Shown here: positions 1-6,721 of the stretch, piece after piece | Layout: each line of letters begins with the position of its first letter | Numbering within the stretch: the stretch's first letter is position 1 | Source: Aestuariicoccus sp032586235 | Lineage (GTDB): Bacteria > Pseudomonadota > Alphaproteobacteria > Rhodobacterales > Rhodobacteraceae | Reading direction: 5' to 3' | Assembly (NCBI RefSeq): GCF_032586235.1 | Contig: NZ_JAWHTD010000033.1 | Location: 1 to 45,080 of the forward strand | Length of the DNA stretch: 45,080 nt | Program-made: the position numbers and the translations under genes | Notes under the pieces: model-generated | Database searches by the model: none | What the model was told of the DNA's origin: nothing | Seen by the model: only the letters and a program-made list of their open reading frames with translations

Positions 1-236
1 GCTTGTTCATACAACGCGTCTAACGGCATGGATTCACGAAGTGAATCCTTCGCCGACAGACTTTTGCAACAACGCCCGTTCGGGCCGCCAAGATGCGCCC
101 CGGGTTTTTTGGGCCGCTGCAGGGCGCCTTTGGGACCTGCCCCCAAGACCCTGCGTCTTGATGCTCGGGCAGAGGTGTGGCACCTTGCAGCGAAATCTGC
201 GAAATTTAATTTCGCATAGTAAAACGATTGGGCGTC
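1..236. other. Gene-free leader region with inverted repeats
   Basis: I see no convincing protein-coding gene here. The stretch contains a perfect inverted repeat at 30-48 (8-base arms GGATTCAC/GTGAATCC, 3-base loop), GC-rich short hairpins around 85-97 (GCCCG/CGGGC) and 149-163 (AAGAC/GTCTT), and the palindrome at 198-216 listed separately. Short open frames starting at 28 and 41 are proline/arginine-rich, have no ribosome binding site and resemble no family I know. The region is probably the downstream end of a gene outside the window plus the promoter region of the IclR operon. Confidence 0.5.
198..216. promoter_or_regulatory. Candidate IclR-family operator palindrome
   Basis: The sequence TGCGAAAT-TTA-ATTTCGCA is a perfect inverted repeat with 8-base arms and a 3-base centre. 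An extra half-site-like GCGAAAT lies just upstream at about 190-196. IclR-family regulators commonly bind short AT-centred palindromes of this kind upstream of their own operons. It lies 176 bases before the regulator start, ahead of a four-gene + strand operon, so autoregulation is a reasonable inference. Binding is not shown by the sequence. Confidence 0.5.
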
Positions 237-395
237 ATGAACCGATTGAAACGCGCCGCAATGCGGGGCCGCGCGGACGAGACCGTTGATCCCCCGACCA
301 AAGCGTGCACCAGTTTGCTCCAGGCAGGGCCGATCGCGACGCCGGGCGTCGCCGTCCCGGCGGTGTCGCGCCCGATCCCGCAGGGCACGCCATGA
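237..395 (+). CDS. Possible 52-aa small ORF coupled to the IclR gene
   Basis: An ATG at 237 opens a 52-codon frame whose stop TGA overlaps the start of the IclR-type gene as ATGA (392-395). The predicted peptide is basic at the N-terminus (MNRLKRAAMRGRADE) and alanine/proline-rich afterwards, and matches no family I recognise. No good ribosome binding site precedes it. It could be a short leader peptide that couples translation to the regulator, or a chance frame in GC-rich DNA. The overlap with the next start is the only positive sign. Confidence 0.2.
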   Translation: MNRLKRAAMRGRADETVDPPTKACTSLLQAGPIATPGVAVPAVSRPIPQGTP

Positions 396-1171
396 CCGAC
401 CAGAGCCAAGGCCCGAGCGACCGCAAATTCGCCAAAACGCTGGCGCGGGGCCTGTCGGTTCTGCGCGCCTTTCGGGCGGGCGACAACGGCCTGACCCACC
501 GCCAGATCGCCGAGCGCACCGGGCTGGTGGGAGCGACGGTCACACGGCTGACCTATACCCTGTGCGAGTTGGGGTACCTCAGCCAGCAGAACGGACTTTA
601 CCGGCTGGGCCCGGCCACCACGGCGCTGGGATCGGTGGCGGCGGCGGCCTCGTCGTTCCTCGATCTGGCCGGCGCGCCGATGCAGGCGCTGGCCGACGCC
701 ACGGGCACGCTGGCGTTGGTCGCGGTGCGCGATGGCGACCGGATGCTGCTGGCCAAGACCTGGCGCCCGCAAGGCACCGCCTCGATCTGGCTCGAACCGG
801 GGCACCGGATCCCGATCCTGGGCTCGTCGTCGGGGCAGGCGGTTCTGGCGGCGCTCGACGACCCACGGTTCGAGGCGCTCCGGCCCGACCCTGCGCTGCG
901 CGATTTCCGGGCGCATGGGTTTAGCCAGCTTGTGGCGCAAGGCTTTGCCATCACGCCCGACGCGCTGCGCTACGCCCGCACGGTCAACGCCGTCGCGGTG
1001 CCCTACGTCGCGGGCGATTTCGGCGAACCCGTCGCCTTTACCTGCGGCGCCCTGCCCGATCACCTGACGCGCGAGCGCATGATGGCCGAGGTCGGCCCGA
1101 AACTGCGCGATCTCGTGCGCGATCTTGAACGACAGACCGGCACCTCCTCGGCGCTGGCCCGTCGCGGTTAA
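392..1171 (+). CDS. IclR-family transcriptional regulator
   Basis: A 259-residue protein with the usual IclR layout. Residues about 13-75 form an N-terminal winged helix-turn-helix (KTLARGLSVLRAF, then the helix pair around LTHRQIAERTGL and GATVTRLTYTL), followed by the effector-binding domain to the end. The in-frame ATG at 305 would add a low-complexity arginine/proline tail unlike the family, so I chose 392. It ends 13 bases before the fused beta-oxidation gene, so the regulator is probably co-transcribed with the operon it controls. Homologues govern aromatic acid and dicarboxylic acid breakdown; the effector here is likely an intermediate of the adjacent acyl-CoA pathway, which is inference. 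The palindrome at 198-216 is its likely operator. Confidence 0.88.
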   Translation: MTDQSQGPSDRKFAKTLARGLSVLRAFRAGDNGLTHRQIAERTGLVGATVTRLTYTLCELGYLSQQNGLYRLGPATTALGSVAAAASSFLDLAGAPMQALADATGTLALVAVRDGDRMLLAKTWRPQGTASIWLEPGHRIPILGSSSGQAVLAALDDPRFEALRPDPALRDFRAHGFSQLVAQGFAITPDALRYARTVNAVAVPYVAGDFGEPVAFTCGALPDHLTRERMMAEVGPKLRDLVRDLERQTGTSSALARRG

Positions 1172-1184
1172 CGAAAGGAAATCC

Positions 1185-3269
1185 ATGTCCGACATCGTCC
1201 GTTACGACCGCATCGGCGACATCGCCGTGCTGACCGCAGACAACCCGCCGGTGAATGCCCTGGGCCACGCGGTGCGCGTGGGGCTGGTGACCGCGCTCGA
1301 CCGTGCCGTGGCCGACGGGGCGCGCGCCGTCGTCCTGACCTGTGCGGGCCGCACCTGGCACGCCGGCGCCGACATCCGCGAATTCGGCAAGCCGCCGGTC
1401 GATCCCTGGCTGCCCGAGGTCTGCAACCGGACCGAGGCCTGCCCGCTGCCGGTGGTGGCCGCGTTGCACGGCACGGCACTTGGCGGCGGGCTCGAGGTGG
1501 CGATGGGCGCGCATTACCGCGTCGCCGTGCCGGGCACCCGCGTCGGCCTGCCCGAGGTGCATCTGGGCATCCTGCCCGGCGCGGGCGGCACCCAGCGCCT
1601 GCCCCGGTTGGCCGGTCTGGACGCCTCGGTCGACATCATCACCACCGGCCGCCACGTGCCCGCCGCTGAGGCGTTGTCGCTGGGCATCCTCGACCGCGTG
1701 GCCGAGGGCGAACCGCGCGCGCTTGGCCTGGCCTTCGCCCAGGACCTGCTGGCCCAGGGCGCGGGCCCGCGCCCGACCCGCGATCTGCCTCCGCCCGAGC
1801 CGGTGGATTTCGACGCGCTCTACGACCGGGTTCTGAAAAAGGGCCGTGGTCAGCTGTCGCCCGCCACCGCCGTGCGCGCCATTCAGGCCGCCTGCGAGCT
1901 GCCCTTCGAAGACGGCCTCGCGCGTGAGAGGGCGCTTTTCAACGAGCTGATGGAAACCGACCAGCGCAAAGGTCTGATCCATGCGTTCTTTGCCGAACGG
2001 CAGGTCAGCAAACTGCCCGAACTTGAAGGTGTAACCGCCCGGGATTGCGAGCATATCGGCGTGATTGGCGGCGGCACGATGGGGGCCGGCATCGCCACCG
2101 CCGCGCTTTTGGCGGGGCTGAACGTTACGCTGGTCGAGATGTCCAAAGACGCCGCAGAGACCGCCAAAGGGCGGATCGGGGGCAACCTGAAAGGCGCGTT
2201 GAAACGTGGCAAGATCACGCCGGAAGCGTTTGATCATATGATGGAAACTGCCCTGACGCTCGCCACCGGCCCCGAGGCGCTGACCGACGCGGACGTCATC
2301 ATCGAAGCGGTGTTCGAGGACATGGCCGTCAAGAAAGAGCTCTTCGCCCGCCTCGACCAGATCGCCCGGCCCGGCGCGGTTCTGGCGACGAACACCTCTT
2401 ATCTCGACGTCAACGAGATCGCCAGGGCCACGTCGCGGCCCGAGGACGTGATCGGGCTGCACTTCTTTTCGCCCGCGCATGTTATGAAACTGCTCGAGGT
2501 CGTGGTCGCCGACCGCACCGCGCCCGACGTTGTCGCCACCGGATTTGCGCTGGGTAAGGCGTTGAAAAAGATCACAGTTCGGGCCGGAGTCTGCGACGGG
2601 TTCATCGGAAACCGCATCCTGTCGGTCTATCGCGCCGCCGCCGACCACATGGTTCTGGACGGCGCCTCACCGCATCAGATCGATGCCGCGCTCGAGGCGT
2701 TCGGCTTTGCCATGGGGCCCTTTGCCGTGGCCGATCTGGCCGGGCTGGACATCGGCTGGGCCAACCGCAAACGCCTGGCCCCAACCCGCGATCCGCGCGA
2801 ACGGGTGCCCACCTATGCCGACAAGCTTTGCGAGGCGGGGCATCTGGGCCAGAAAACCGGGCGCGGCTATTACATCTACGACGGCCGCAACCGAACGCCG
2901 AACCCCGATGTGCTCGCCCTAATTGAAGCCGAGCGTGAAGAACGGGGCATAACACCCCGGGAATTCAGCGATTCCGAGATTCAGAGCACCTATCTGGCCG
3001 CCATGGTGAACGAGGCGGCCAAGGTCGTCGGCGACGGCATCGCGCGGCGGCCCCTGGATGTGGATATGGTTCTGCTCTTCGGCTACGGCTTTCCACGGTA
3101 TCACGGCGGGCCGTTGAAATGGGCCGATATGCAGGGGCTGGACAAGGTCCTTTCGAAGATCCGCAAGCTGGCGGAGACCGACAGCTTCTTCTGGCAACCC
3201 GCGCCGTTGCTTGAAAAACTCGTGGCCGAGGGCGGCTCTTTCGACGATCTGAACAGGGCGGTTTCCTGA
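1185..3269 (+). CDS. Fused enoyl-CoA hydratase / 3-hydroxyacyl-CoA dehydrogenase (PimF/FadJ-like)
   Basis: A 694-residue bifunctional beta-oxidation enzyme that hydrates 2-enoyl-CoA and oxidises the 3-hydroxyacyl-CoA with NAD. The N-terminal crotonase domain (about 1-190) carries the oxyanion-hole segment HAGADIREF and both catalytic glutamates, in ALGGGLEVAMG and GLPEVHLGILPGAGG. The NAD-binding domain begins near residue 285 with GVIGGGTMGAGIA, and HFFSPAHVMKLLEVV contains the dehydrogenase histidine. Two C-terminal dehydrogenase domains follow. The start at 1185 is preceded by AAAGGAAA; an upstream ATG at 1125 would overlap the regulator gene. With the two acyl-CoA dehydrogenase genes downstream this matches the pimF-C-D part of the pimeloyl-CoA operon of Rhodopseudomonas, without the ligase and thiolase genes. 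Chain-length specificity cannot be read from the sequence. Confidence 0.92.
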   Translation: MSDIVRYDRIGDIAVLTADNPPVNALGHAVRVGLVTALDRAVADGARAVVLTCAGRTWHAGADIREFGKPPVDPWLPEVCNRTEACPLPVVAALHGTALGGGLEVAMGAHYRVAVPGTRVGLPEVHLGILPGAGGTQRLPRLAGLDASVDIITTGRHVPAAEALSLGILDRVAEGEPRALGLAFAQDLLAQGAGPRPTRDLPPPEPVDFDALYDRVLKKGRGQLSPATAVRAIQAACELPFEDGLARERALFNELMETDQRKGLIHAFFAERQVSKLPELEGVTARDCEHIGVIGGGTMGAGIATAALLAGLNVTLVEMSKDAAETAKGRIGGNLKGALKRGKITPEAFDHMMETALTLATGPEALTDADVIIEAVFEDMAVKKELFARLDQIARPGAVLATNTSYLDVNEIARATSRPEDVIGLHFFSPAHVMKLLEVVVADRTAPDVVATGFALGKALKKITVRAGVCDGFIGNRILSVYRAAADHMVLDGASPHQIDAALEAFGFAMGPFAVADLAGLDIGWANRKRLAPTRDPRERVPTYADKLCEAGHLGQKTGRGYYIYDGRNRTPNPDVLALIEAEREERGITPREFSDSEIQSTYLAAMVNEAAKVVGDGIARRPLDVDMVLLFGYGFPRYHGGPLKWADMQGLDKVLSKIRKLAETDSFFWQPAPLLEKLVAEGGSFDDLNRAVS

Positions 3270-3337
3270 CGCGCTGCGGGACGCGCGATTCAGGACCGCA
3301 GGACTGATCGAGATATCTCAATGAAAAGAGACGGTTG

Positions 3338-4534
3338 ATGGACTTATCTTATTCCCCGGATGAACAAGCCTTCCGCCAAGAGGTGCGCCGCTTTCTGGCT
3401 GACGAACTGCCCAAGGCGCTCTCGGACAAGGTGCGGATGGGCGAGGCGCTCACCAAGGGCGACCACGAAAGCTGGCACGCCATTCTGAACGCCCGCGGCT
3501 GGCTTGCGCCGAACTGGCCCAAAGCCTATGGCGGGGCGGAATGGAACGCGGTGCAGCGCCACATCTTTGAAGAGGAATGCGCCCTGCTTCACGCCCCGCG
3601 CATCGTGCCCTTCGGTCTGGCAATGCTGGGGCCGGTGCTGCAGAAATACGGCAGCGACGCGCAAAAGGCCCACTATCTGCCGCGTATTCTGAACGGCGAC
3701 GACTGGTGGTGCCAGGGCTATTCCGAACCGGGGGCCGGGTCGGATCTGGCCAGTCTCAAGACCCGCGCGGTGCGCGATAGCGACCATTACATCGTCAACG
3801 GGCAAAAGACCTGGACCACGCTGGGCCAGCACGCCGATATGATCTTTTGCCTGGTGCGCACCGACCCCGACGCAAAGCCGCAAGAGGGTATCTCGTTCTT
3901 GCTGATCGACATGGCGACCCCGGGGATCGAGGTGCGGCCCATCGTGCTGCTCGACGGCTCGGCCGAGGTCAACGAGGTTTGGTTCACCGACGTGAAGGTC
4001 CCCGTGCAAAACCTTGTCGGGGAAGAGAATAAGGGCTGGACGTATGCCAAATACCTGCTGACGCACGAGCGCACGAACATCGCGGGCGTCGGCTTTTCCA
4101 AGGCCGGGCTCGAGGCGGTGAAACGCATTGCGCGGGCCGAGCGGACGAACGGCCGGCCGCTGATCGAAAACCCGCATTTCGCCGCGCGTCTGGCGCGGGC
4201 CGAGATCGACCTCATGGCGCTCGCCACCACCAACCTGCGCATGATCAGCAAGGCGGCGGCGGGTCAGGCGCCGGGGGTCGAAAGCTCGATGCTGAAGGTC
4301 AAGGGCACGGTGATCCGGCAGGAAATCAACGATCTCGCGCGGCGTGCCTGCGGGCCTCACGCCCTGCCCTTCGCCTCCGAGGCGATCGAGGGCGACAATG
4401 CTCTGCCCGGGCCCGACTACGCCCGCCCGGTGGCGGCGCAATATTTCAACAATCGCAAGCTGTCGATCTACGGCGGGTCGAACGAAATTCAGCGCAATAT
4501 TATCGCCAAGACGATGCTGGGAGGGGGCCGATGA
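3338..4534 (+). CDS. Acyl-CoA dehydrogenase, pimeloyl-CoA dehydrogenase large-subunit type (PimC-like)
   Basis: A 398-residue flavoprotein of the acyl-CoA dehydrogenase family. It has the N-terminal helical domain, the middle beta-domain signature (GYSEPGAGSDLASLKTRA, then GQKTWTT) and the C-terminal helical domain ending in IYGGSNEIQRNIIAKT. The closest family type known to me is the large subunit of pimeloyl-CoA dehydrogenase. The usual catalytic glutamate of the IYEGT motif is a glycine here, but a glutamate in THERTNIA (about residue 238) sits where isovaleryl-CoA dehydrogenase has its base. AAAAGAG precedes the ATG at 3338; a TTG three bases earlier is less likely. The stop overlaps the next gene (ATGA), which fits a heteromeric enzyme made in equal amounts. 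Confidence 0.88.
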   Translation: MDLSYSPDEQAFRQEVRRFLADELPKALSDKVRMGEALTKGDHESWHAILNARGWLAPNWPKAYGGAEWNAVQRHIFEEECALLHAPRIVPFGLAMLGPVLQKYGSDAQKAHYLPRILNGDDWWCQGYSEPGAGSDLASLKTRAVRDSDHYIVNGQKTWTTLGQHADMIFCLVRTDPDAKPQEGISFLLIDMATPGIEVRPIVLLDGSAEVNEVWFTDVKVPVQNLVGEENKGWTYAKYLLTHERTNIAGVGFSKAGLEAVKRIARAERTNGRPLIENPHFAARLARAEIDLMALATTNLRMISKAAAGQAPGVESSMLKVKGTVIRQEINDLARRACGPHALPFASEAIEGDNALPGPDYARPVAAQYFNNRKLSIYGGSNEIQRNIIAKTMLGGGR

Positions 4535-5658
4535 ACTTCGATCTGACCGAAGAGCGGCAGATGCTGCAGGACACGCTGCGCCGCTTCCTGCGCGACCGCT
4601 ATACCTCCGATTTGCGCAACGAGATCGTTGCTGGCGATACGGGCTTTTCGCCTGAAATCTGGGCCGAGCTGGGCGATCTCGGCGTGATCGGCGCGCTTTT
4701 TACCGAAGCGGACGGTGGCTTTGGCGGCGCCGGTTTCGACATCGCCGTGGTGTTCGAGGAAGTGGGCCGCGCTGGCATGGTCGATCCCTTTCTCGACACC
4801 GCCGTGCTGGGTGGCGGGCTACTGAGCGCGCTTGGCGCCAACGATCAGCGCGCGCTGATAGACGAGGTGATCGGCGGCGGGCTGCATCTGGCGCTGGCGC
4901 ATGGCGAACCGGCCAGCCGGTATGATCTGACCCATGTCGAGACGCGGTTGAAAACCGACGGCGACGCGGTGATCCTTTCGGGGCGCAAATCCGTGGTCGT
5001 GAATGCCGAGGCGGCCGATCATCTTGTGGTCAGCGCGCGCGAGTCCGGCGCGGCGGACGATGCCGAAGGGATCAGCCTGATATTGGTGCCGCGCGACACG
5101 GCCGGCGTGACGCTGCACGGCTCGCCGCTGATCTCGGGCGGGCGTGCGGCCGAGGTGACGCTCGACGACGTGCGCCTGCCCGCGACGCAGCGCCTCGGCG
5201 CGCCTGGCGTGGCCTGGCCGGCGCTGGACGCTGTTTTCGCGCGCGCGCATGTGGCCATCGCCGCCGAAACGCTGGGCGCGATGGAAACCGCCACGTCGCT
5301 GACGCGAGAGTACCTCGGGCAGCGCAGGCAATTCGGCCGGCCCATCGGCAGCTTTCAGGCCTTGCAGCACCGCATGGCCGATCTGCTGATCGAGCTGGAA
5401 CAGGCGCGCTCGGCCGTGATCGGGGCGGCGGGCCATCTGGACGGGCCACAGGGCGCGCTGCACATCGCGGCGGCGCGTAACCTTGTGGCGCGGGCGGGCC
5501 GGATGGTGGCCGAAGAGGCGATCCAGATGCATGGCGGCATCGCGATGACGCAGGAATATGCCCTTGGCCATATCGCCAAGCGTATCGTGATGGCCGAGCA
5601 TCGGCTGGGCGATGCGGATTGGCATATGGAGCGGTTTATCGCCCTATCGGCGGCCTAA
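4531..5658 (+). CDS. Acyl-CoA dehydrogenase, pimeloyl-CoA dehydrogenase small-subunit type (PimD-like)
   Basis: A 375-residue acyl-CoA dehydrogenase family protein. It starts MNFDLTEERQMLQDTLRRF and contains the FAD/CoA segment RRQFGRPIGSFQALQHRMADL (about 268-288) and a C-terminal MHGGIAMTQEY segment. The middle domain is shorter and more diverged than in the upstream partner. I see no glutamate at either known position of the catalytic base, so it probably forms a mixed complex with the 3338-4534 product, which keeps one. Its ATG overlaps the upstream stop by four bases, so translation is coupled. It should take electrons from acyl-CoA and pass them to ETF; no ETF genes are in the window. 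Confidence 0.88.
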   Translation: MNFDLTEERQMLQDTLRRFLRDRYTSDLRNEIVAGDTGFSPEIWAELGDLGVIGALFTEADGGFGGAGFDIAVVFEEVGRAGMVDPFLDTAVLGGGLLSALGANDQRALIDEVIGGGLHLALAHGEPASRYDLTHVETRLKTDGDAVILSGRKSVVVNAEAADHLVVSARESGAADDAEGISLILVPRDTAGVTLHGSPLISGGRAAEVTLDDVRLPATQRLGAPGVAWPALDAVFARAHVAIAAETLGAMETATSLTREYLGQRRQFGRPIGSFQALQHRMADLLIELEQARSAVIGAAGHLDGPQGALHIAAARNLVARAGRMVAEEAIQMHGGIAMTQEYALGHIAKRIVMAEHRLGDADWHMERFIALSAA

Positions 5659-5666
5659 ACGGGCAT

Positions 5667-5692
5667 GTTCGGTATTTCATGAAATAGCGAAC
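5667..5692. repeat. 26-base near-perfect palindrome after the pim-like operon
   Basis: The centre TATTTCATGAAATA (5673-5686) is a perfect 14-base palindrome, flanked by a G-G mismatch and then GTTCG (5667-5671) and CGAAC (5688-5692). It starts nine bases after the acyl-CoA dehydrogenase stop codon. There is no T-tract after it, so it is not a textbook terminator; it could equally be a dimeric regulator site. Nothing in the following 200 bases is a clear gene. Confidence 0.45.
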
Positions 5693-5826
5693 AAGGCTCA
5701 CCGACCGTACCTTCGGCGTCAACGCGTCGCTGCGGCCAAGGCTGGTGCCAGGCCCTGGGAAAAACTGGACCGCTTCGTGGCCGAGCGTTTGGCGGGCGAC
5801 GAGCGGTCTGGGTGTATTGTTCTGAT

Positions 5827-5852
5827 CGGCAGGCTGCCAGAAGAACCTGCCG
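5827..5852 (+). terminator. Candidate terminator of the pim-like operon
   Basis: Arms CGGCAGG (5827-5833) and CCTGCCG (5846-5852) enclose a 12-base loop and are followed by an AT-rich run (GATAATTTATTAAAA). It lies between two convergent operons: the pim-like genes ending at 5658 and caiD ending at 5908. The long loop and interrupted T-tract make this only a moderate candidate. Confidence 0.4.
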
Positions 5853-5907
5853 GATAATTTATTAAAAGCAGTACGTTAGAGTTATTTCCTGAAGCGCCGG
5901 GTCGGGA

Positions 5908-6690
5908 TTATCGCCCCTTCCACACCGGGTCGCGCTTTTCGGCGAAGGCCCGCGCGCCTTCCTTCTGATCCTCCGAGGCATAGAGCACATCGACGGTCTC
6001 GAATTGCCGTTTGGTGATGCGGTTCAGGGCGTCCTGGAACTTCATATCCTCGGCCTCGCGCACGATCTCTTTGATGGCCGCATAGACCAGCGGCGGGCCG
6101 CTGGCGATCAGATCGGCAAGCTTGGCTGCCTCGGCCACGAGATCGCCACCGGGGTAGACGTGGTTGACGATCCCCCAGCGCGCGGCTTCTTCCGCGTCGA
6201 TCCAGCGTCCGGTCAGCAGCATCTCCATCGCGATGTGATAGGGAATGCGCTTGGGCAACTTGAGGCTCGCGGCATCCGCCACCGTGCCAGACCGGATTTC
6301 CGGCAGGGCAAAACTGGCGTGGTCGGCAGCCAGGATGATGTCGGCGCTCAGCGCCAGTTCCAGCCCGCCGCCGCAGCAGATGCCGTTGACCGCCGCGATG
6401 ACCGGCTTGTTGAGCCCGCGCAATTCCTGCAGCCCGCCAAAGCCGCCGACCCCGTAATCGCCATCGACCGCGTCGCCGTCGTTGGCGGCCTTCAGGTCCC
6501 AGCCGGGACAGAAGAACTTGTCGCCCGCGCCGGTCAGCACCGCGACCCGCAAGTCGGGATCGTCACGGAAACCGGCAAAGACCTCGCCCATGATGCGGCT
6601 GATCGCGAGGTCGATGGCGTTGGCCTTTGGCCGGTCGAGCGTCACCTCGAACACATGGCCGCGTTTCGCTGTCCTGACCGGAGAGGTCAT
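5908..6690 (-). CDS. caiD: Crotonobetainyl-CoA hydratase (carnitinyl-CoA dehydratase), CaiD-like
   Basis: A 260-residue crotonase-fold enzyme closely resembling E. coli CaiD: LDRPKANAID near the start, GWDLKAA in the oxyanion-hole region, DKPVIAAVNG-type segment as NKPVIAAVNGICCGGGLELALSA cut into known blocks, FALPE, and the identical C-terminus AFAEKRDPVWKGR. CaiD interconverts crotonobetainyl-CoA and L-carnitinyl-CoA. It is the last gene of the minus-strand betaine operon, 31 bases after the CoA ligase gene; the ATG at 6690 has AAGGGCAGGG upstream. Here it would supply the hydration step that makes carnitine from gamma-butyrobetaine or crotonobetaine, since the same operon contains a carnitine dehydrogenase. 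Family assignment is strong; direction of flow is inferred from context. Confidence 0.9.
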   Translation of the reverse strand: MTSPVRTAKRGHVFEVTLDRPKANAIDLAISRIMGEVFAGFRDDPDLRVAVLTGAGDKFFCPGWDLKAANDGDAVDGDYGVGGFGGLQELRGLNKPVIAAVNGICCGGGLELALSADIILAADHASFALPEIRSGTVADAASLKLPKRIPYHIAMEMLLTGRWIDAEEAARWGIVNHVYPGGDLVAEAAKLADLIASGPPLVYAAIKEIVREAEDMKFQDALNRITKRQFETVDVLYASEDQKEGARAFAEKRDPVWKGR

Positions 6691-6721
6691 GCTGCCCTGC
6701 CCTTTCTGTCGATGGTTCCTG

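Noticed and set aside
5612..5857. An 81-codon frame overlapping the end of the second acyl-CoA dehydrogenase gene
   Set aside because: Its start lies inside that gene in another frame and its N-terminal half is a shadow; only the tail looks coding, so it is listed as a possible remnant in the findings.
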